Notes: generated by a model not told the origin, from the sequence alone. DNA of 32,473 nucleotides from a bacterium (GCA_030602615.1 JAUVZM010000025.1:1-32473); one strand, 5' to 3'; positions 1 to 8,908 are shown, numbered from the stretch's first letter. Translations and numbers: made by a program.

Positions 1-784
1 GGGCGACCATCGGCCCGGCATTGACCTGCGCGGGCATATCCACGCCCACGTACCGGCCGGTGCGTAGGCTGGTGGACTGCCATGTCAGCGTCCAGCCTTC
101 TGGGGTTCGCTGCTTGGTGCTGGGCGAGACCGACCCCTCCGGGAAGTCAATGTCGTGGAAGTCGGTTGTCGCCACCAGGTCTAGGTTATTGACCTGCCTG
201 ACTCCCTTGCCGAAGGAGTAGGTCCAGGTGTCGAGTCCCCTTGACTTGTAGCGGAGCTTGACCGTCGCCGTCTCGCCCGCCGGCAGGTGCACCGAACGCT
301 TCAGGTATCCGCCCTCACTCCCGCTGTCGGCGTCTTTGTCGTTGATCGAGAAGGCGAAATCATCATAGTCGGCATCGTCAACCGGGAAGGCAAACTTGGC
401 AATCAGGTACGGCTGCTCGGTGTGGCTGTGCTTAACGGTGTAAGTGGCATCAAACTCGACGGCATATGTGCGGTACCACAGTAGCCCCTTGCGCCGTGCG
501 TCCGAGTTCAACTTGACCGTGATATCACTTGACTGGGGGATCACGTCGTGGTAGGCGTACCGGGTCTGTCGCCTTCCCTTGTTGTCGCGGTAGTAGACCG
601 TCTCCTGGATGGTAAAGGTCGGCGCCTGCTGATGCAGCGGCTGGCCCCACAATTCGCCGACTTGGCTGCGCAGTTGATGTAAGCTTATTTCGGTTCGGGT
701 GGAGACGGTTGCACCGAGGATGCTCCAGGCGATGGAAGTACCAACGAAGATGAGAAAGACCCAGCCGATATGACTTGCGCGCAT
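1..784 (-). CDS. CreD-like inner-membrane protein, 3' end cut off by window edge
   Basis: An open frame of 261 codons runs without a stop from an ATG at 784 to the window edge, so the C-terminal half is missing. The start is backed by a strong ribosome site (GGAGGAGGT, rc of 790-798 area). Residues about 6-26 form one hydrophobic segment (WVFLIFVGTSIAWSILGATV) that would be a membrane anchor. A long beta-rich extracytoplasmic stretch follows, including the segments RGLDTWTYSFGKGV, NNLDLVATTDF and NAGPMV. An N-terminal anchor followed by a large periplasmic beta region resembles CreD-family inner-membrane proteins. The expected C-terminal cluster of membrane helices would lie outside the window, so the family is tentative. 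It is downstream of, and codirectional with, the M28-like lipoprotein gene, with 197 bases between them that hold no other gene I can support. Confidence 0.6.
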   Translation of the reverse strand, partial: MRASHIGWVFLIFVGTSIAWSILGATVSTRTEISLHQLRSQVGELWGQPLHQQAPTFTIQETVYYRDNKGRRQTRYAYHDVIPQSSDITVKLNSDARRKGLLWYRTYAVEFDATYTVKHSHTEQPYLIAKFAFPVDDADYDDFAFSINDKDADSGSEGGYLKRSVHLPAGETATVKLRYKSRGLDTWTYSFGKGVRQVNNLDLVATTDFHDIDFPEGSVSPSTKQRTPEGWTLTWQSTSLRTGRYVGVDMPAQVNAGPMVA

Positions 785-981
785 GACACTCTTACCTCCT
801 CCGCAGATAACAGCACGCTACACATAGTAAAACGCTTGAGCAGGACGCAGGGTTCCTCCTCAGGCGTCATAGCGCCCCACGACATTGGCCAGGAAAGAGA
901 CCGTGCCTGGCAGAAGGAACAGGCGGCGGGCACAAAGATCGCGTTGCCAGCCCATCTGACTATCTGCTTGAGGCCCGGCCG

Positions 982-2019
982 TCACATTCCGTAGACCAGT
1001 CCCAGCATTGTCTCTCCCACCTGGTAGAGCGCGTCGGGATCGCAGTGCTCAGGGGTGTCGGCAACCGTATGCCACACCGGCGGAGCAAAGTCAATAATGT
1101 CAACCGCAGGAAGGCCAAGGGTGTTGATGAAGGGGAGATGATCGTCGATAATATAGGCCTGTGAACTGCGCTCAAAAGCACTATGCCCCAGGAACTCGGC
1201 GATATCCCAGATATGATCCACCAGTTGAGGAGCAGCGGCCTGAGAGTATGATTCAATGCGCAGATTGAAGTAGTCATTGCTACTCTGGGCAGGGCGGACA
1301 GCACCGGCCGGCTCGGGCTGTACCTGCCCCCCGACCAGGTCGAGGACAATCACGCGGTCGGGTAGTTCAATCTGAGCAGGCCAGTTGTGCGCCATGTAAT
1401 CTGACCCCATACAGAATCCTATGTAGGGCCGACCGCTGCCGGATTGGCCGGAGTCTTCCGCATCAAAGAGGGCCAGGTAGACCGGGCTGGGCGGCGGCTG
1501 CTCGCTGAATATACGGGCCAGCTCCAAGAGAATTGCCACCCCCGAGCCGCCGTCATTGGCCCCAGGCACCGGTTGATCGCGCAGCTCAGGGTTAGGGTCT
1601 TCATCCGCCACCGGCCGGGTATCCCAGTGGGCGCCGATCATAGTGGTTACCCCGGGCGCTTGGGATGAAAAGACAGCGATCAGATTAGTAAGATCGTATG
1701 GGCCTCCGAAGGGGGTGCTTGCGTTGAACGATTGTGGAATCAGGTTATCCGCCAGGGGGGTGAGGGTAGAAATCATCCACGCAAGCTGGTCCTGATGACC
1801 GGGCGAGCCGGGCATCCGCGGGCCAAAATTGCATTGCTGCTCAATATCCGCGAAGGCCCGATCCGCGTCGAATTCTGGTAACTCTACGGGAATGACGCCG
1901 TTGTCGCTCCCGCCGCCCCCGCCGCATGAAGTGCATCCAGCAAATAGTAGGGCCACAACCACTAGCAGTAGCCGCATATTTGGACGATCTATCCGAAAAT
2001 TGGTTGATTTGCCCGCCAT
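982..2019 (-). CDS. M28-family zinc hydrolase / glutaminyl-peptide cyclotransferase-like lipoprotein
   Basis: 345 aa. I chose the ATG at 2019 because AAGGAGAG lies just upstream; the open frame extends 26 codons further without a ribosome site. A basic and hydrophobic N-terminus ends in a lipobox (LLFAGC, Cys29), so the product should be an exported lipoprotein. The catalytic domain shows the M28/glutaminyl cyclase signature: GAHWDTRP (His131, Asp133), GANDGGSGVA (Asp156), FDAED (Glu188, Asp189), DDHLPF (His294) and VWHTVADT (Trp316, His317). The order and the Trp-His-Thr end motif match glutaminyl cyclases, which turn N-terminal Gln into pyroglutamate. In that family the pair is usually Glu-Glu; here it is Glu-Asp, which still offers a carboxylate zinc ligand. 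An aminopeptidase activity cannot be excluded. It is transcribed away from the TPR gene at 2244. Confidence 0.85.
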   Translation of the reverse strand: MAGKSTNFRIDRPNMRLLLVVVALLFAGCTSCGGGGGSDNGVIPVELPEFDADRAFADIEQQCNFGPRMPGSPGHQDQLAWMISTLTPLADNLIPQSFNASTPFGGPYDLTNLIAVFSSQAPGVTTMIGAHWDTRPVADEDPNPELRDQPVPGANDGGSGVAILLELARIFSEQPPPSPVYLALFDAEDSGQSGSGRPYIGFCMGSDYMAHNWPAQIELPDRVIVLDLVGGQVQPEPAGAVRPAQSSNDYFNLRIESYSQAAAPQLVDHIWDIAEFLGHSAFERSSQAYIIDDHLPFINTLGLPAVDIIDFAPPVWHTVADTPEHCDPDALYQVGETMLGLVYGM

Positions 2020-2162
2020 CAACTCTCTCCTTAGTATTAAGGCTTGACCTGCCGAAATAGCACACAAACTCCCGTCGCAGCTCCTCCTCTTCACCATTCA
2101 GGTGTTTGGCCTGCTGCTCGCAGCACAGGGGAATGCGCTGGCGCCTCGCCGACAAGAGATGG

Positions 2163-2191
2163 TTGACAGTATATCACACGAATCGTAAAAT
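2163..2191 (+). promoter_or_regulatory. Sigma70-type promoter for the TPR gene
   Basis: TTGACA (2163-2168), a 17-base spacer and TAAAAT (2186-2191) form a near-consensus promoter. It would start transcription near 2198, about 45 bases before the ATG at 2244. Its position inside the longer open frame that begins at 2106 supports the shorter protein start. Confidence 0.7.
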
Positions 2192-2243
2192 GAATACCGC
2201 TAGACTACGGGCACTGTGGTTCTTTGATTGTCAGGAGGGGCAG

Positions 2244-4721
2244 ATGCGAGTATCCTCCCGAGCCCGGCTGATGATCATGAGGGGAGCGGGATACGCCGGC
2301 CACGATGCTCAGCAAGTTAGATTGCAGCGTCGGTGGAGCTGGTTAGGGATTACTGTGGCATCTTGGGTGGCCGGTGCCGGTGGCGGATTGGTGCTTGCCT
2401 GGCAGGCTGCTGAGCAGCTCTCGCTCCTTCTGATTGGGGTTGCAGTTGTCGGTGGTGGCGGGGTAGCTTACCTGCTGCTGGCCACTTGTCGGGCTTCGGT
2501 GCGCTTGCTTTCTGCCTGGTGGCATCGGATACATCTGCAGCGATTGAACAGAATATTGCAGCGCAACCTCCAGCTTGCGGTTGAAGACCTGAGTAGGCAC
2601 TCCTCCAACCCTCAAGCTCTAACAGACCTGGCAATAGCCCTCTATCTGCGTGGTGACAACGATGAGGCGCTTTCACGCTTGAAGCAGGTTCAGCAGCTTG
2701 GCGACCCCAGCGCGCACTCCCTCAATGTTCTGGCTGCTGTGGAGGCGGCTCGAGGCGGTTGGCAAGAAGCCGTTGAGGCCTTGTTGACCTCCTTGCAGCA
2801 GACCACTGATGATGATCGTTCCCCTGCCGCTAACGTGGCAACACTGCTGGCTCATCTGCCCCATGGCTTGCCCGGCGAACAGGCGCTGCGCGATGTGGAA
2901 CCTTCGGTAGATGCCCGGGCCTTGAACAATATTGCTGTGCGCGAGATCAAGGCGAAAAACACCTCCGCCGCACGGGACGGGCTGCACCAGTGCGTCAAGC
3001 AAAAGCCTAACTACCCTTATGCTTTGGCCAATCTGGGTGTACTTGAGTTCCGCGAAGGTGAGCTGCAAGCGGCAGCCAAGCATCTGGAGGCAGCAGTACG
3101 ACTTGGACACAATGCCCCCGATTTTCTGAGTAACCTCGGCGGCGTTCTGGGGGCTGGTGATGATCTGGACGGTGCCGAGTACATACTCAAGCTGGCTCGC
3201 AAGCTCAATTCTCAGCACCCAGCGGCCACAGTCAACCAGGGATGCCTGTATGTGGCCACTGGCCGATACGAGTCTGCTCTCCAGCAACTGCCTGGTGAAT
3301 ACCCAGACGAGTTCATCAGTACTGTTGCATGGCACGCCCAAGCCGTGGCCCATGCTGGTCTTGGTGCGTACAACTCGGCTGACAAGTGTGCCCGCCAAGC
3401 CCGGGATGCTGACCCCGACCATCCCGAAATAGCTACTACTCTGGGAACCATACAGTGGCAGTTGGGCAAATACGCTCAAGCGCGCCAGTTGTTTGAGATG
3501 GTCCAGGAACGCGCTCCCGAGCGACTTGCCGCCCGGCTCAATCTGGCTCGCGGGGACATCGCTGCCGGCCGCCCCCGTCAGGCCCTCGAGATCCTTCGCC
3601 AACTGCGCGGGGAGCACGGCGATGACCTCCGACTGACCTTTGATATAGGCGCAGCCCACTTGATGTCGGCTGTTGCCTACGATAAGGATGACGCCACCCG
3701 TACCGAGCAGTTGCTGTTCGCCAGTGCCTTGGATATGTCCATTGAGGCCTTCGAGGTCTGCACCGACACTGTAAGTGATGTCGTCGGCGAAGCTCACTTC
3801 AATCTGGGCCTGGCCTACTACCTTCGTGAGGATTACGAGCTGGCGACTAACCATTTTCTGAAGGCGGCCAAGCTGCTTCCCGAGGATTCCCAGACCAATT
3901 TCTGCATTGGCACAGTGCTGGCACTTACTGCGCAGAAGGCTCAAGAAGAGCACGGGACGCCACCTGGTGAGCTAACCTCGCGAGCTGCTGGGTTGTTCAA
4001 GAAGGCGCGGGCCCAGCTGCAAAAGGCGGCTGAGGCAGAGCGGCCTACCGCGGACGTCTTTTGCAATCTAGGACGCATCTGCTATCGGCTAGGCGACCAT
4101 GATCAGGCCACTAATGCCTTTCGCCGCTTTCTACAGATGTCGCCTGGTGCCGAAGCGAACAACAATATTGCTCTGGTCTATGCTCAACAGGGTCATGAGG
4201 CCCATCGCCGCGTCGAGCAAAGTCATTGGCTGCCTGATGTCCGCAGAAAAAGTCTTATGGATGAAGCACAACGTATGTTCTCTCGGGCCATTCACTACTT
4301 CTACGAGGCCCTGCGCACCGAGGCACTCAATGCCGTCTTGCATTGCAATGTTGGCCTGGCTTACATGCTGCGGAACCAACGCCACGACATCGAGCGCGCC
4401 ATGGATCACTGGCAGCAAATGCGCGAGACCGGCGGGGCCTGGGCGGCCCAGCAGTTCCGCAGCATGATGCAAGTTGTTGACAGCAAGGAAAGCGCCAAGG
4501 TTGGATTCATGGATTCTGAATTGGAGATGCATCCGATAGAGGTGACGGAGGCCATAATTGGTTTGCCGCCGCTGCTGGGACAAGTGGGATATGTGGTCTT
4601 GCCGGTGATGGATGATGTCCAGTGGCAACTGGAGGCGGTAGATTCACGGGTGCAGGCTGCCTTGGAGCTGCACAATCGGCTGGCCCGCGCCAGGCAACGT
4701 GTGCACGGTATGGTACAGTAA
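2244..4721 (+). CDS. Membrane-anchored tetratricopeptide-repeat protein
   Basis: 825 aa from the ATG at 2244, which follows AGGAGGGG (2233-2240) and lies downstream of a good promoter. Residues about 30-80 hold two hydrophobic segments (around GITVASWVAGAGGGLVLAW and LLLIGVAVVGGGGVAYLLLA), a membrane hairpin. The rest is helical with many TPR-like units. Recognisable examples are ALNNIAVREIKAKN, ALANLGVLEFREGELQAAAK, FLSNLGGVLGAGDDLDGAEY, IATTLGTIQWQLGKYAQA, AHFNLGLAYYLREDYELA and VFCNLGRICYRLGDHDQA. TPR arrays are protein-binding scaffolds; the partner is unknown. The C-terminal 100 residues lack repeats and hold a Gly/Pro-rich hydrophobic patch (IIGLPPLLGQVGYVVLP) of unknown role. No catalytic domain is visible. 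Its neighbour ispG converges on it. Confidence 0.85.
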   Translation: MRVSSRARLMIMRGAGYAGHDAQQVRLQRRWSWLGITVASWVAGAGGGLVLAWQAAEQLSLLLIGVAVVGGGGVAYLLLATCRASVRLLSAWWHRIHLQRLNRILQRNLQLAVEDLSRHSSNPQALTDLAIALYLRGDNDEALSRLKQVQQLGDPSAHSLNVLAAVEAARGGWQEAVEALLTSLQQTTDDDRSPAANVATLLAHLPHGLPGEQALRDVEPSVDARALNNIAVREIKAKNTSAARDGLHQCVKQKPNYPYALANLGVLEFREGELQAAAKHLEAAVRLGHNAPDFLSNLGGVLGAGDDLDGAEYILKLARKLNSQHPAATVNQGCLYVATGRYESALQQLPGEYPDEFISTVAWHAQAVAHAGLGAYNSADKCARQARDADPDHPEIATTLGTIQWQLGKYAQARQLFEMVQERAPERLAARLNLARGDIAAGRPRQALEILRQLRGEHGDDLRLTFDIGAAHLMSAVAYDKDDATRTEQLLFASALDMSIEAFEVCTDTVSDVVGEAHFNLGLAYYLREDYELATNHFLKAAKLLPEDSQTNFCIGTVLALTAQKAQEEHGTPPGELTSRAAGLFKKARAQLQKAAEAERPTADVFCNLGRICYRLGDHDQATNAFRRFLQMSPGAEANNNIALVYAQQGHEAHRRVEQSHWLPDVRRKSLMDEAQRMFSRAIHYFYEALRTEALNAVLHCNVGLAYMLRNQRHDIERAMDHWQQMRETGGAWAAQQFRSMMQVVDSKESAKVGFMDSELEMHPIEVTEAIIGLPPLLGQVGYVVLPVMDDVQWQLEAVDSRVQAALELHNRLARARQRVHGMVQ

Positions 4722-4775
4722 GCAGCAGGTGCCTAGATTCGCGGAGCTATTCTGAGCCATCTGTGAGGAGAAGCA

Positions 4776-5870
4776 CTACTCTCCGCACGTCATTGGATCA
4801 CGAATCTCCGCCAGCAGTTCCTGGGCTGCCTGTGATATCTTAACGCGGCGCAGCACTTCCCCACGGCAGAAGATAACACCATACTCACTCCCGCAGGCCA
4901 GTCCAATGTCGGCTTCTTTTGCTTCGCCCGGCCCGTTGACCTCACAGCCCATCACCGCCACCACAATGGGCACGTCAATCTCCTGGAGCGCCTCCTGGAC
5001 CTGCTCGGCAATAGGGCGCAGCTCCACCTTGCACCGACCGCAGGTCGGACAGGAAACAAGTTGCGGACCTGAGATCATATTCAGCGACTGCAGGATGGCC
5101 CGCCCCGCCCGCACTTCCTCCACTGGGTCGTCAGTTAGCGAAACGCGCACGGTATCGCCGATGCCCTCGGCCAGCAACAGTCCCAGGCCGACTGCGGATT
5201 TGGCGATCCCGCTTGAGCCGAACCCGGCCTCGGTAATGCCCAGGTGCAGCGGCACGTCGGACTCGCGGGAGAAGAGGCGATTCGCTTCAACTGTAGTGGG
5301 CACACTGGAGGATTTGATAGAGATAACGAAGGCGGAGAAGCCCAGATTCTCAGCTCGCTGAACGCTGTGCAGTGCGCTCTCGCAGAGTGCCTCGGAGGTA
5401 GGGTGACCATATTGGTCGAGTAGCTCCTGCTCCAGCGAGCCGGCGTTGATGCCGAGACGTACCGGAATATCCAATTCGCTGGCCGCCTCTAGGACCGCCC
5501 CCAGGCGGTGGTCGTCGCCGATATTACCCGGATTAATGCGGATTTTATGCGCGCCGCGCTCAATGGCGGCGAGGGCCAGGCGATAGTCAAAGTGGATGTC
5601 GGCGACGATTGGCACCGGACTGCCTGCCACTATCTGAGCAAAGCCATCCAGCGCTTGCTGCGAAGGGATGGCGACGCGGACAATCTGGGCACCGGCGGCG
5701 GCCGCCGCCCGAACCTGGCGCAGCGTTGCCTCGGCGTCGGCAGTATCGGTCTTAGTCATAGTCTGGACGGAAACCGGCGCTTCTCCGCCGATGGTCACCT
5801 CACCGACGCGCACTGCCCGCGTAGGTCTGCGCTGTGGTGGGAAGTTGGTGGCTTTGGAGGCATTATGCAT
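4776..5870 (-). CDS. ispG: 4-hydroxy-3-methylbut-2-enyl diphosphate synthase (flavodoxin/ferredoxin dependent)
   Basis: 364 aa, close to the usual length of the bacterial single-module enzyme. IspG converts 2-C-methyl-D-erythritol 2,4-cyclodiphosphate to HMBPP in the MEP isoprenoid pathway, using a 4Fe-4S cluster. The N-terminal TIM-barrel part shows SVQTMTKTDT, VPIVADIHFDY, KIRINPGNIG, LGINAGSLE and LGITEAGFG. The C-terminal cluster domain has SCPTCGRC (Cys274, Cys277) and GCEVNGPGE (Cys309, Glu316), the three Cys and one Glu that hold the cluster. It is the last gene of the dxr / M50 protease / ispG operon, 68 bases after the protease gene. The ribosome site before the ATG at 5870 is weak. 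Its 3' end faces that of the TPR gene, with 54 bases between them. Confidence 0.97.
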   Translation of the reverse strand: MHNASKATNFPPQRRPTRAVRVGEVTIGGEAPVSVQTMTKTDTADAEATLRQVRAAAAAGAQIVRVAIPSQQALDGFAQIVAGSPVPIVADIHFDYRLALAAIERGAHKIRINPGNIGDDHRLGAVLEAASELDIPVRLGINAGSLEQELLDQYGHPTSEALCESALHSVQRAENLGFSAFVISIKSSSVPTTVEANRLFSRESDVPLHLGITEAGFGSSGIAKSAVGLGLLLAEGIGDTVRVSLTDDPVEEVRAGRAILQSLNMISGPQLVSCPTCGRCKVELRPIAEQVQEALQEIDVPIVVAVMGCEVNGPGEAKEADIGLACGSEYGVIFCRGEVLRRVKISQAAQELLAEIRDPMTCGE

Positions 5871-5877
5871 AGCTAGG

Positions 5878-5926
5878 GCACCGGATCACTAAGCGAGCAT
5901 CGGCCCTGCGTGCTATCGGCCGGTGC
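5878..5926. other. Inverted repeat between the M50 protease gene and ispG
   Basis: GCACCGG (5878-5884) and CCGGTGC (5920-5926) are perfect 7-base arms, with a smaller AGCA/TGCT pair nested inside. There is no T-run on either side, so this does not look like an intrinsic terminator. It could be a processing or attenuation hairpin before ispG, or chance. Only the complementarity is seen. Confidence 0.3.
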
Positions 5927-5938
5927 TGGTGGTCTGTC

Positions 5939-7642
5939 CTAAGGAGTTCCGTACAGCCACAGATTGATCACATCTTTGGTCATCAGCAAGGCGAAGACTA
6001 CCATTATTACGATGATGCCCACGACCCGGATCGAGATTTCCTGTTTGGGCCTGATGCGCCGACGAATGATGCCTTCGTAGCCGATGAGGACGATATGAAA
6101 ACCGTCGAAGGGAGGCATCGGAAAAAGATTAATCACCGCCAGGTTAGCGCTGATGATACCACACAGTGACAGTACCGCTGCCCAGCCCGCCTGGGCCTGC
6201 TGGGCGGTCATGGCCATGATCCCGATGGGGCCGATCGGTTCAGCGGTGATCTTGCGGGTTATCATCCCCTGCACCGATTCAATGACCATCACCACTGCGG
6301 CGTAGGATTGCTTGGCCCCCAGCAGCAGGCCTTCGGGGATACCGACACGCTGAGTTGGGGGACTGAGTAAGACCCCGATTCGACCGATCTTGCGGTGAGG
6401 CGCGTCCAACTGACCATCTATTGTTATTGTTTCCAGTCTTCCCCAAACTGTTTGCGAAGAGACTGTCAGGTTGACCTCGCTGTTGTCGCGAGCAACGGTT
6501 ATATTTACTTGAGTCCCAGGTCGCAGCGATAGGTAGCGGACCAGCGCGGTCTGGTCAAGTGGCTCAAAAGTCAGACCCAGGTGTTGGCGGGCTACTATGG
6601 TAGCCTGGTGAGGACTGATGGCTACATCCAAAATGTCGTCTAAGAATCGGAGCGGAACCATGGTGCGGCCTCGCTTGATATAAGGAGCCAAAGCCAACTG
6701 CCGCTTCTGGTCATTAACTCTGGCAAGAGGGTTGCCAATCTGCAGATTAATATCCAACTCTTCGTTAACCGCACGGATCTTCTTTTCCTGAGCAGACCAG
6801 TGTAGCACTCCGTTGGTCTGCTCAAATACTTCCCGAAGCGGCACCATGGAGATGTTAGCCTTGACCTCGGGGGCAGCGCGCAGGTCGAGCATCCTCCTAT
6901 CGAATAGTGCGCTGATTTGGCCCTCCCCCGATATCCGCGGCAACCGGGTAGTCACTATTGCTGCAGGTAGGCTGTCTGCCCCCGGGTCTATCGCGCCTAT
7001 CTGGATACTGTCGGTCTCAGCTTGCTGCAGAACTTCGATAAGCCCTGGGGGAGCAGCGATATCTTTGCCATTGGCGGTGAGTATGAAGTAGCCAGGGGTG
7101 ATGCCGGCCTGGTCAGCTAGCGAACCAGCCTCCACACTTGCCACTTGCAGGCCGTATTGGTTGCCGTCAACGGCTACGATCTCGTCGCCTGTCTGCAAAC
7201 CGGCGGCTTCTGCTGGTGTTTCAGACATCACTCTACCAACGACCACGGCTCGGCTACCGGGGACGGGTACTCCATGGAAGACGTTTATGATCCAGAAAAG
7301 CACCATAGCCAGCACTACGTTCATCAAGACGCCCGCGAAGATGGTTGCAAAGCGCTGCCAGCGGGGACGAGTATGAAAACCTCTCGGAACATCTTCCTCC
7401 CCGGGCTCCATTCCGGCAATGTTTACCATTCCTCCGAAGGGAATAGCGCGGATGGCATAAGTCGTCTCGCCCCAACGAAGGCCCTTAATGAGCGGTCCAA
7501 AGCCGAAGGCGAATTCCTTCACCTGCATGCGCGAGAGCTTGGCGGCGATGAAGTGGCCCAATTCATGGCTGAATATACACAGACCCAGAATGAAGACAAC
7601 CCAGAATATCTGGTTGGCCCAGTTGCCCATCTGCTCGATCAT
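5939..7642 (-). CDS. rseP: RseP-like M50 site-2 metalloprotease with an inserted copper-amine-oxidase-N-type (stalk) domain
   Basis: 567 aa, longer than the usual 350-450. Membrane zinc proteases of this family cut transmembrane anti-sigma factors or leftover signal peptides. HELGH (26-30) lies in the first membrane helix, the second helix is around 98-122, and NLFPMPPFDGFHIV (505-518) supplies the third metal ligand Asp in place of the usual LDGG. PDZ-like sequence appears twice in quick succession (AAGLQTGDEIVAVDG, about 147-160, and ADQAGITPGYFILTANG, about 176-192). Residues about 262-352 (DNA about 6587-6859) then read as a copper amine oxidase N1 / stalk domain: MVPLREVFEQTNGVLHW, a central INLQIGNPLARVN, and RGRTMVPLRFLDDILDVAI. 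A PDZ-like strand pattern resumes after it (RPGTQVNITVARDN). The gene lies 31 bases downstream of dxr. No clear ribosome site precedes the ATG at 7642; the in-frame ATG four codons later is an alternative. Confidence 0.93.
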   Translation of the reverse strand: MIEQMGNWANQIFWVVFILGLCIFSHELGHFIAAKLSRMQVKEFAFGFGPLIKGLRWGETTYAIRAIPFGGMVNIAGMEPGEEDVPRGFHTRPRWQRFATIFAGVLMNVVLAMVLFWIINVFHGVPVPGSRAVVVGRVMSETPAEAAGLQTGDEIVAVDGNQYGLQVASVEAGSLADQAGITPGYFILTANGKDIAAPPGLIEVLQQAETDSIQIGAIDPGADSLPAAIVTTRLPRISGEGQISALFDRRMLDLRAAPEVKANISMVPLREVFEQTNGVLHWSAQEKKIRAVNEELDINLQIGNPLARVNDQKRQLALAPYIKRGRTMVPLRFLDDILDVAISPHQATIVARQHLGLTFEPLDQTALVRYLSLRPGTQVNITVARDNSEVNLTVSSQTVWGRLETITIDGQLDAPHRKIGRIGVLLSPPTQRVGIPEGLLLGAKQSYAAVVMVIESVQGMITRKITAEPIGPIGIMAMTAQQAQAGWAAVLSLCGIISANLAVINLFPMPPFDGFHIVLIGYEGIIRRRIRPKQEISIRVVGIIVIMVVFALLMTKDVINLWLYGTP

Positions 7643-7673
7643 TGCTTAAGTTCGGCTGCCGCCTGCTACCGAA

Positions 7674-8831
7674 TTACCTCCTGTCGGCGACGATCTGTCC
7701 GAGATAGTCTCTCGTCCACTGGTCTGCCGCTATTACATCAGATAGGTTATTCACGGAAAAAGGTTCGTGTTCCTCCAAAGTCTGCTCGATCAACCGCGGT
7801 ATATCCATAAACTCAATTTTATCCTGCAAAAACCACGCCACTGCTACCTCATCAGCAGCATTAAGCACTGTCGGGTAGCTCTGCCCACTGCAGCCAGCCT
7901 CCCGAGCCAGCCGCAGGCAGGGGAATTTGTCGGGATCAGGGGCCGCGAAGGTCAGTGAGCCGACCTCAACCAGGTCCAGTCGGTCGAACTGGTTGGGCCT
8001 CCGGTTGGGATAGAAAAGCGCATACTGAATAGGCAGGCGCATATCCGGTCGCCCCAGTTGCGCCAGCACGCTGCCGTCACACAGTTGCACCAGCGAATGG
8101 ACGATACTCTGGTGGTGGATCACCACCTCAATCTGGTCAAATTCCAGGCCGAACATCCACTTCGTCTCAAAGATTTCAAAGCCCTTGTTCATCAGGGTGG
8201 CCGAGTCAACGGTCACCTTCGGACCCATCTGCCAGGTGGGATGGTCCAGAGCTTGCTCAGCAGTGACCTCGGCTAGCTGCACCTCCGTATAGTCAGCAAA
8301 CGGCCCCCCTGAGGCAGTCAGCAGGATCTTCTCGACGCTCTCTGCTTGTTCGCCCCGCAGGCACTGGAAAACGGCCGATATTTCGCTATCAATTGGTAGG
8401 AGTTGAACGCCAGCGCGGCTAGCCGCTGTCGTCACCAATTGACCGGCGGCGACCAAAGGCTCCTTGTTAGCCAGGGCCACCTGGCAGCGCTGCTCCAGCG
8501 CCGTCATTATCGGCGGCAGGCCAGCCAGTCCCGAAATAGCCGCCACTACCAGATCGGGGCTAGTGGCCTGAATGATCTGTTCCAGGCCCTCATTACCGGA
8601 GTAGACTTGCAGTTGCGACTCGTAATCAGCAAGCTGCCGGGCGGCCTGCTCGTCAGCGAGGGCAACCGTGCTGACCGCAAACTGCTGGGCCTGCTGCGCT
8701 AGCAGTTCCCAGTTGCGATTAGCAGCTAGCCCGACCACCTGCAACCGGTCAGGGTAATTTCCAATGACATCAAGGGTTTGCCGGCCGATCGAGCCGGTCG
8801 CACCCAAAATCAATACGCGCTTGCGTTCCAT
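7674..8831 (-). CDS. dxr: 1-deoxy-D-xylulose 5-phosphate reductoisomerase
   Basis: 385 aa, normal length. It catalyses the first committed MEP step: DXP is rearranged and reduced with NADPH to 2-C-methyl-D-erythritol 4-phosphate, with a divalent metal. Visible motifs are the NADPH loop GATGSIGRQTLDV (10-22), ALANKEPLVAAG (119-130), the metal-site LPIDSEISAVFQ (Asp148, Glu150), LTASGGPF, HPTWQMGPKVTVDSATLMNKG and IHHQSIVHSLVQL. The residue after Asp-Ser-Glu is usually His (DSEH) but is Ile151 here, and the usual NKES reads NKEP. It is the first gene of the operon with the M50 protease and ispG, a common pairing in bacteria. It is driven by the promoter at 8880-8908. Confidence 0.97.
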   Translation of the reverse strand: MERKRVLILGATGSIGRQTLDVIGNYPDRLQVVGLAANRNWELLAQQAQQFAVSTVALADEQAARQLADYESQLQVYSGNEGLEQIIQATSPDLVVAAISGLAGLPPIMTALEQRCQVALANKEPLVAAGQLVTTAASRAGVQLLPIDSEISAVFQCLRGEQAESVEKILLTASGGPFADYTEVQLAEVTAEQALDHPTWQMGPKVTVDSATLMNKGFEIFETKWMFGLEFDQIEVVIHHQSIVHSLVQLCDGSVLAQLGRPDMRLPIQYALFYPNRRPNQFDRLDLVEVGSLTFAAPDPDKFPCLRLAREAGCSGQSYPTVLNAADEVAVAWFLQDKIEFMDIPRLIEQTLEEHEPFSVNNLSDVIAADQWTRDYLGQIVADRR

Positions 8832-8879
8832 AAACGGTGTTGTCTGACTGTGATGCTGTGGTGCCTCGAAGTGGCTGTC

Positions 8880-8908
8880 AGAATACCCTGAGACGGCGAG
8901 CTTGTCAA
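8880..8908 (-). promoter_or_regulatory. dxr: Sigma70-type promoter for the dxr operon
   Basis: Read on the minus strand: TTGACA (8908-8903), a 17-base spacer, TATTCT (8885-8880). Transcription would start near 8873, about 40 bases before the dxr ATG. It lies in the 137-base divergent region shared with the beta-propeller gene, for which no equally good promoter is seen. Confidence 0.65.

Noticed and set aside
2673-3953. 426-codon minus-strand open frame opposite the TPR gene
   Set aside because: The plus frame has clear TPR units, promoter and ribosome site; the antisense frame has no family features.
7145-7810. 221-codon plus-strand open frame across the M50 protease start and dxr end
   Set aside because: It overlaps two well-supported genes antisense and has no ribosome site or domain.
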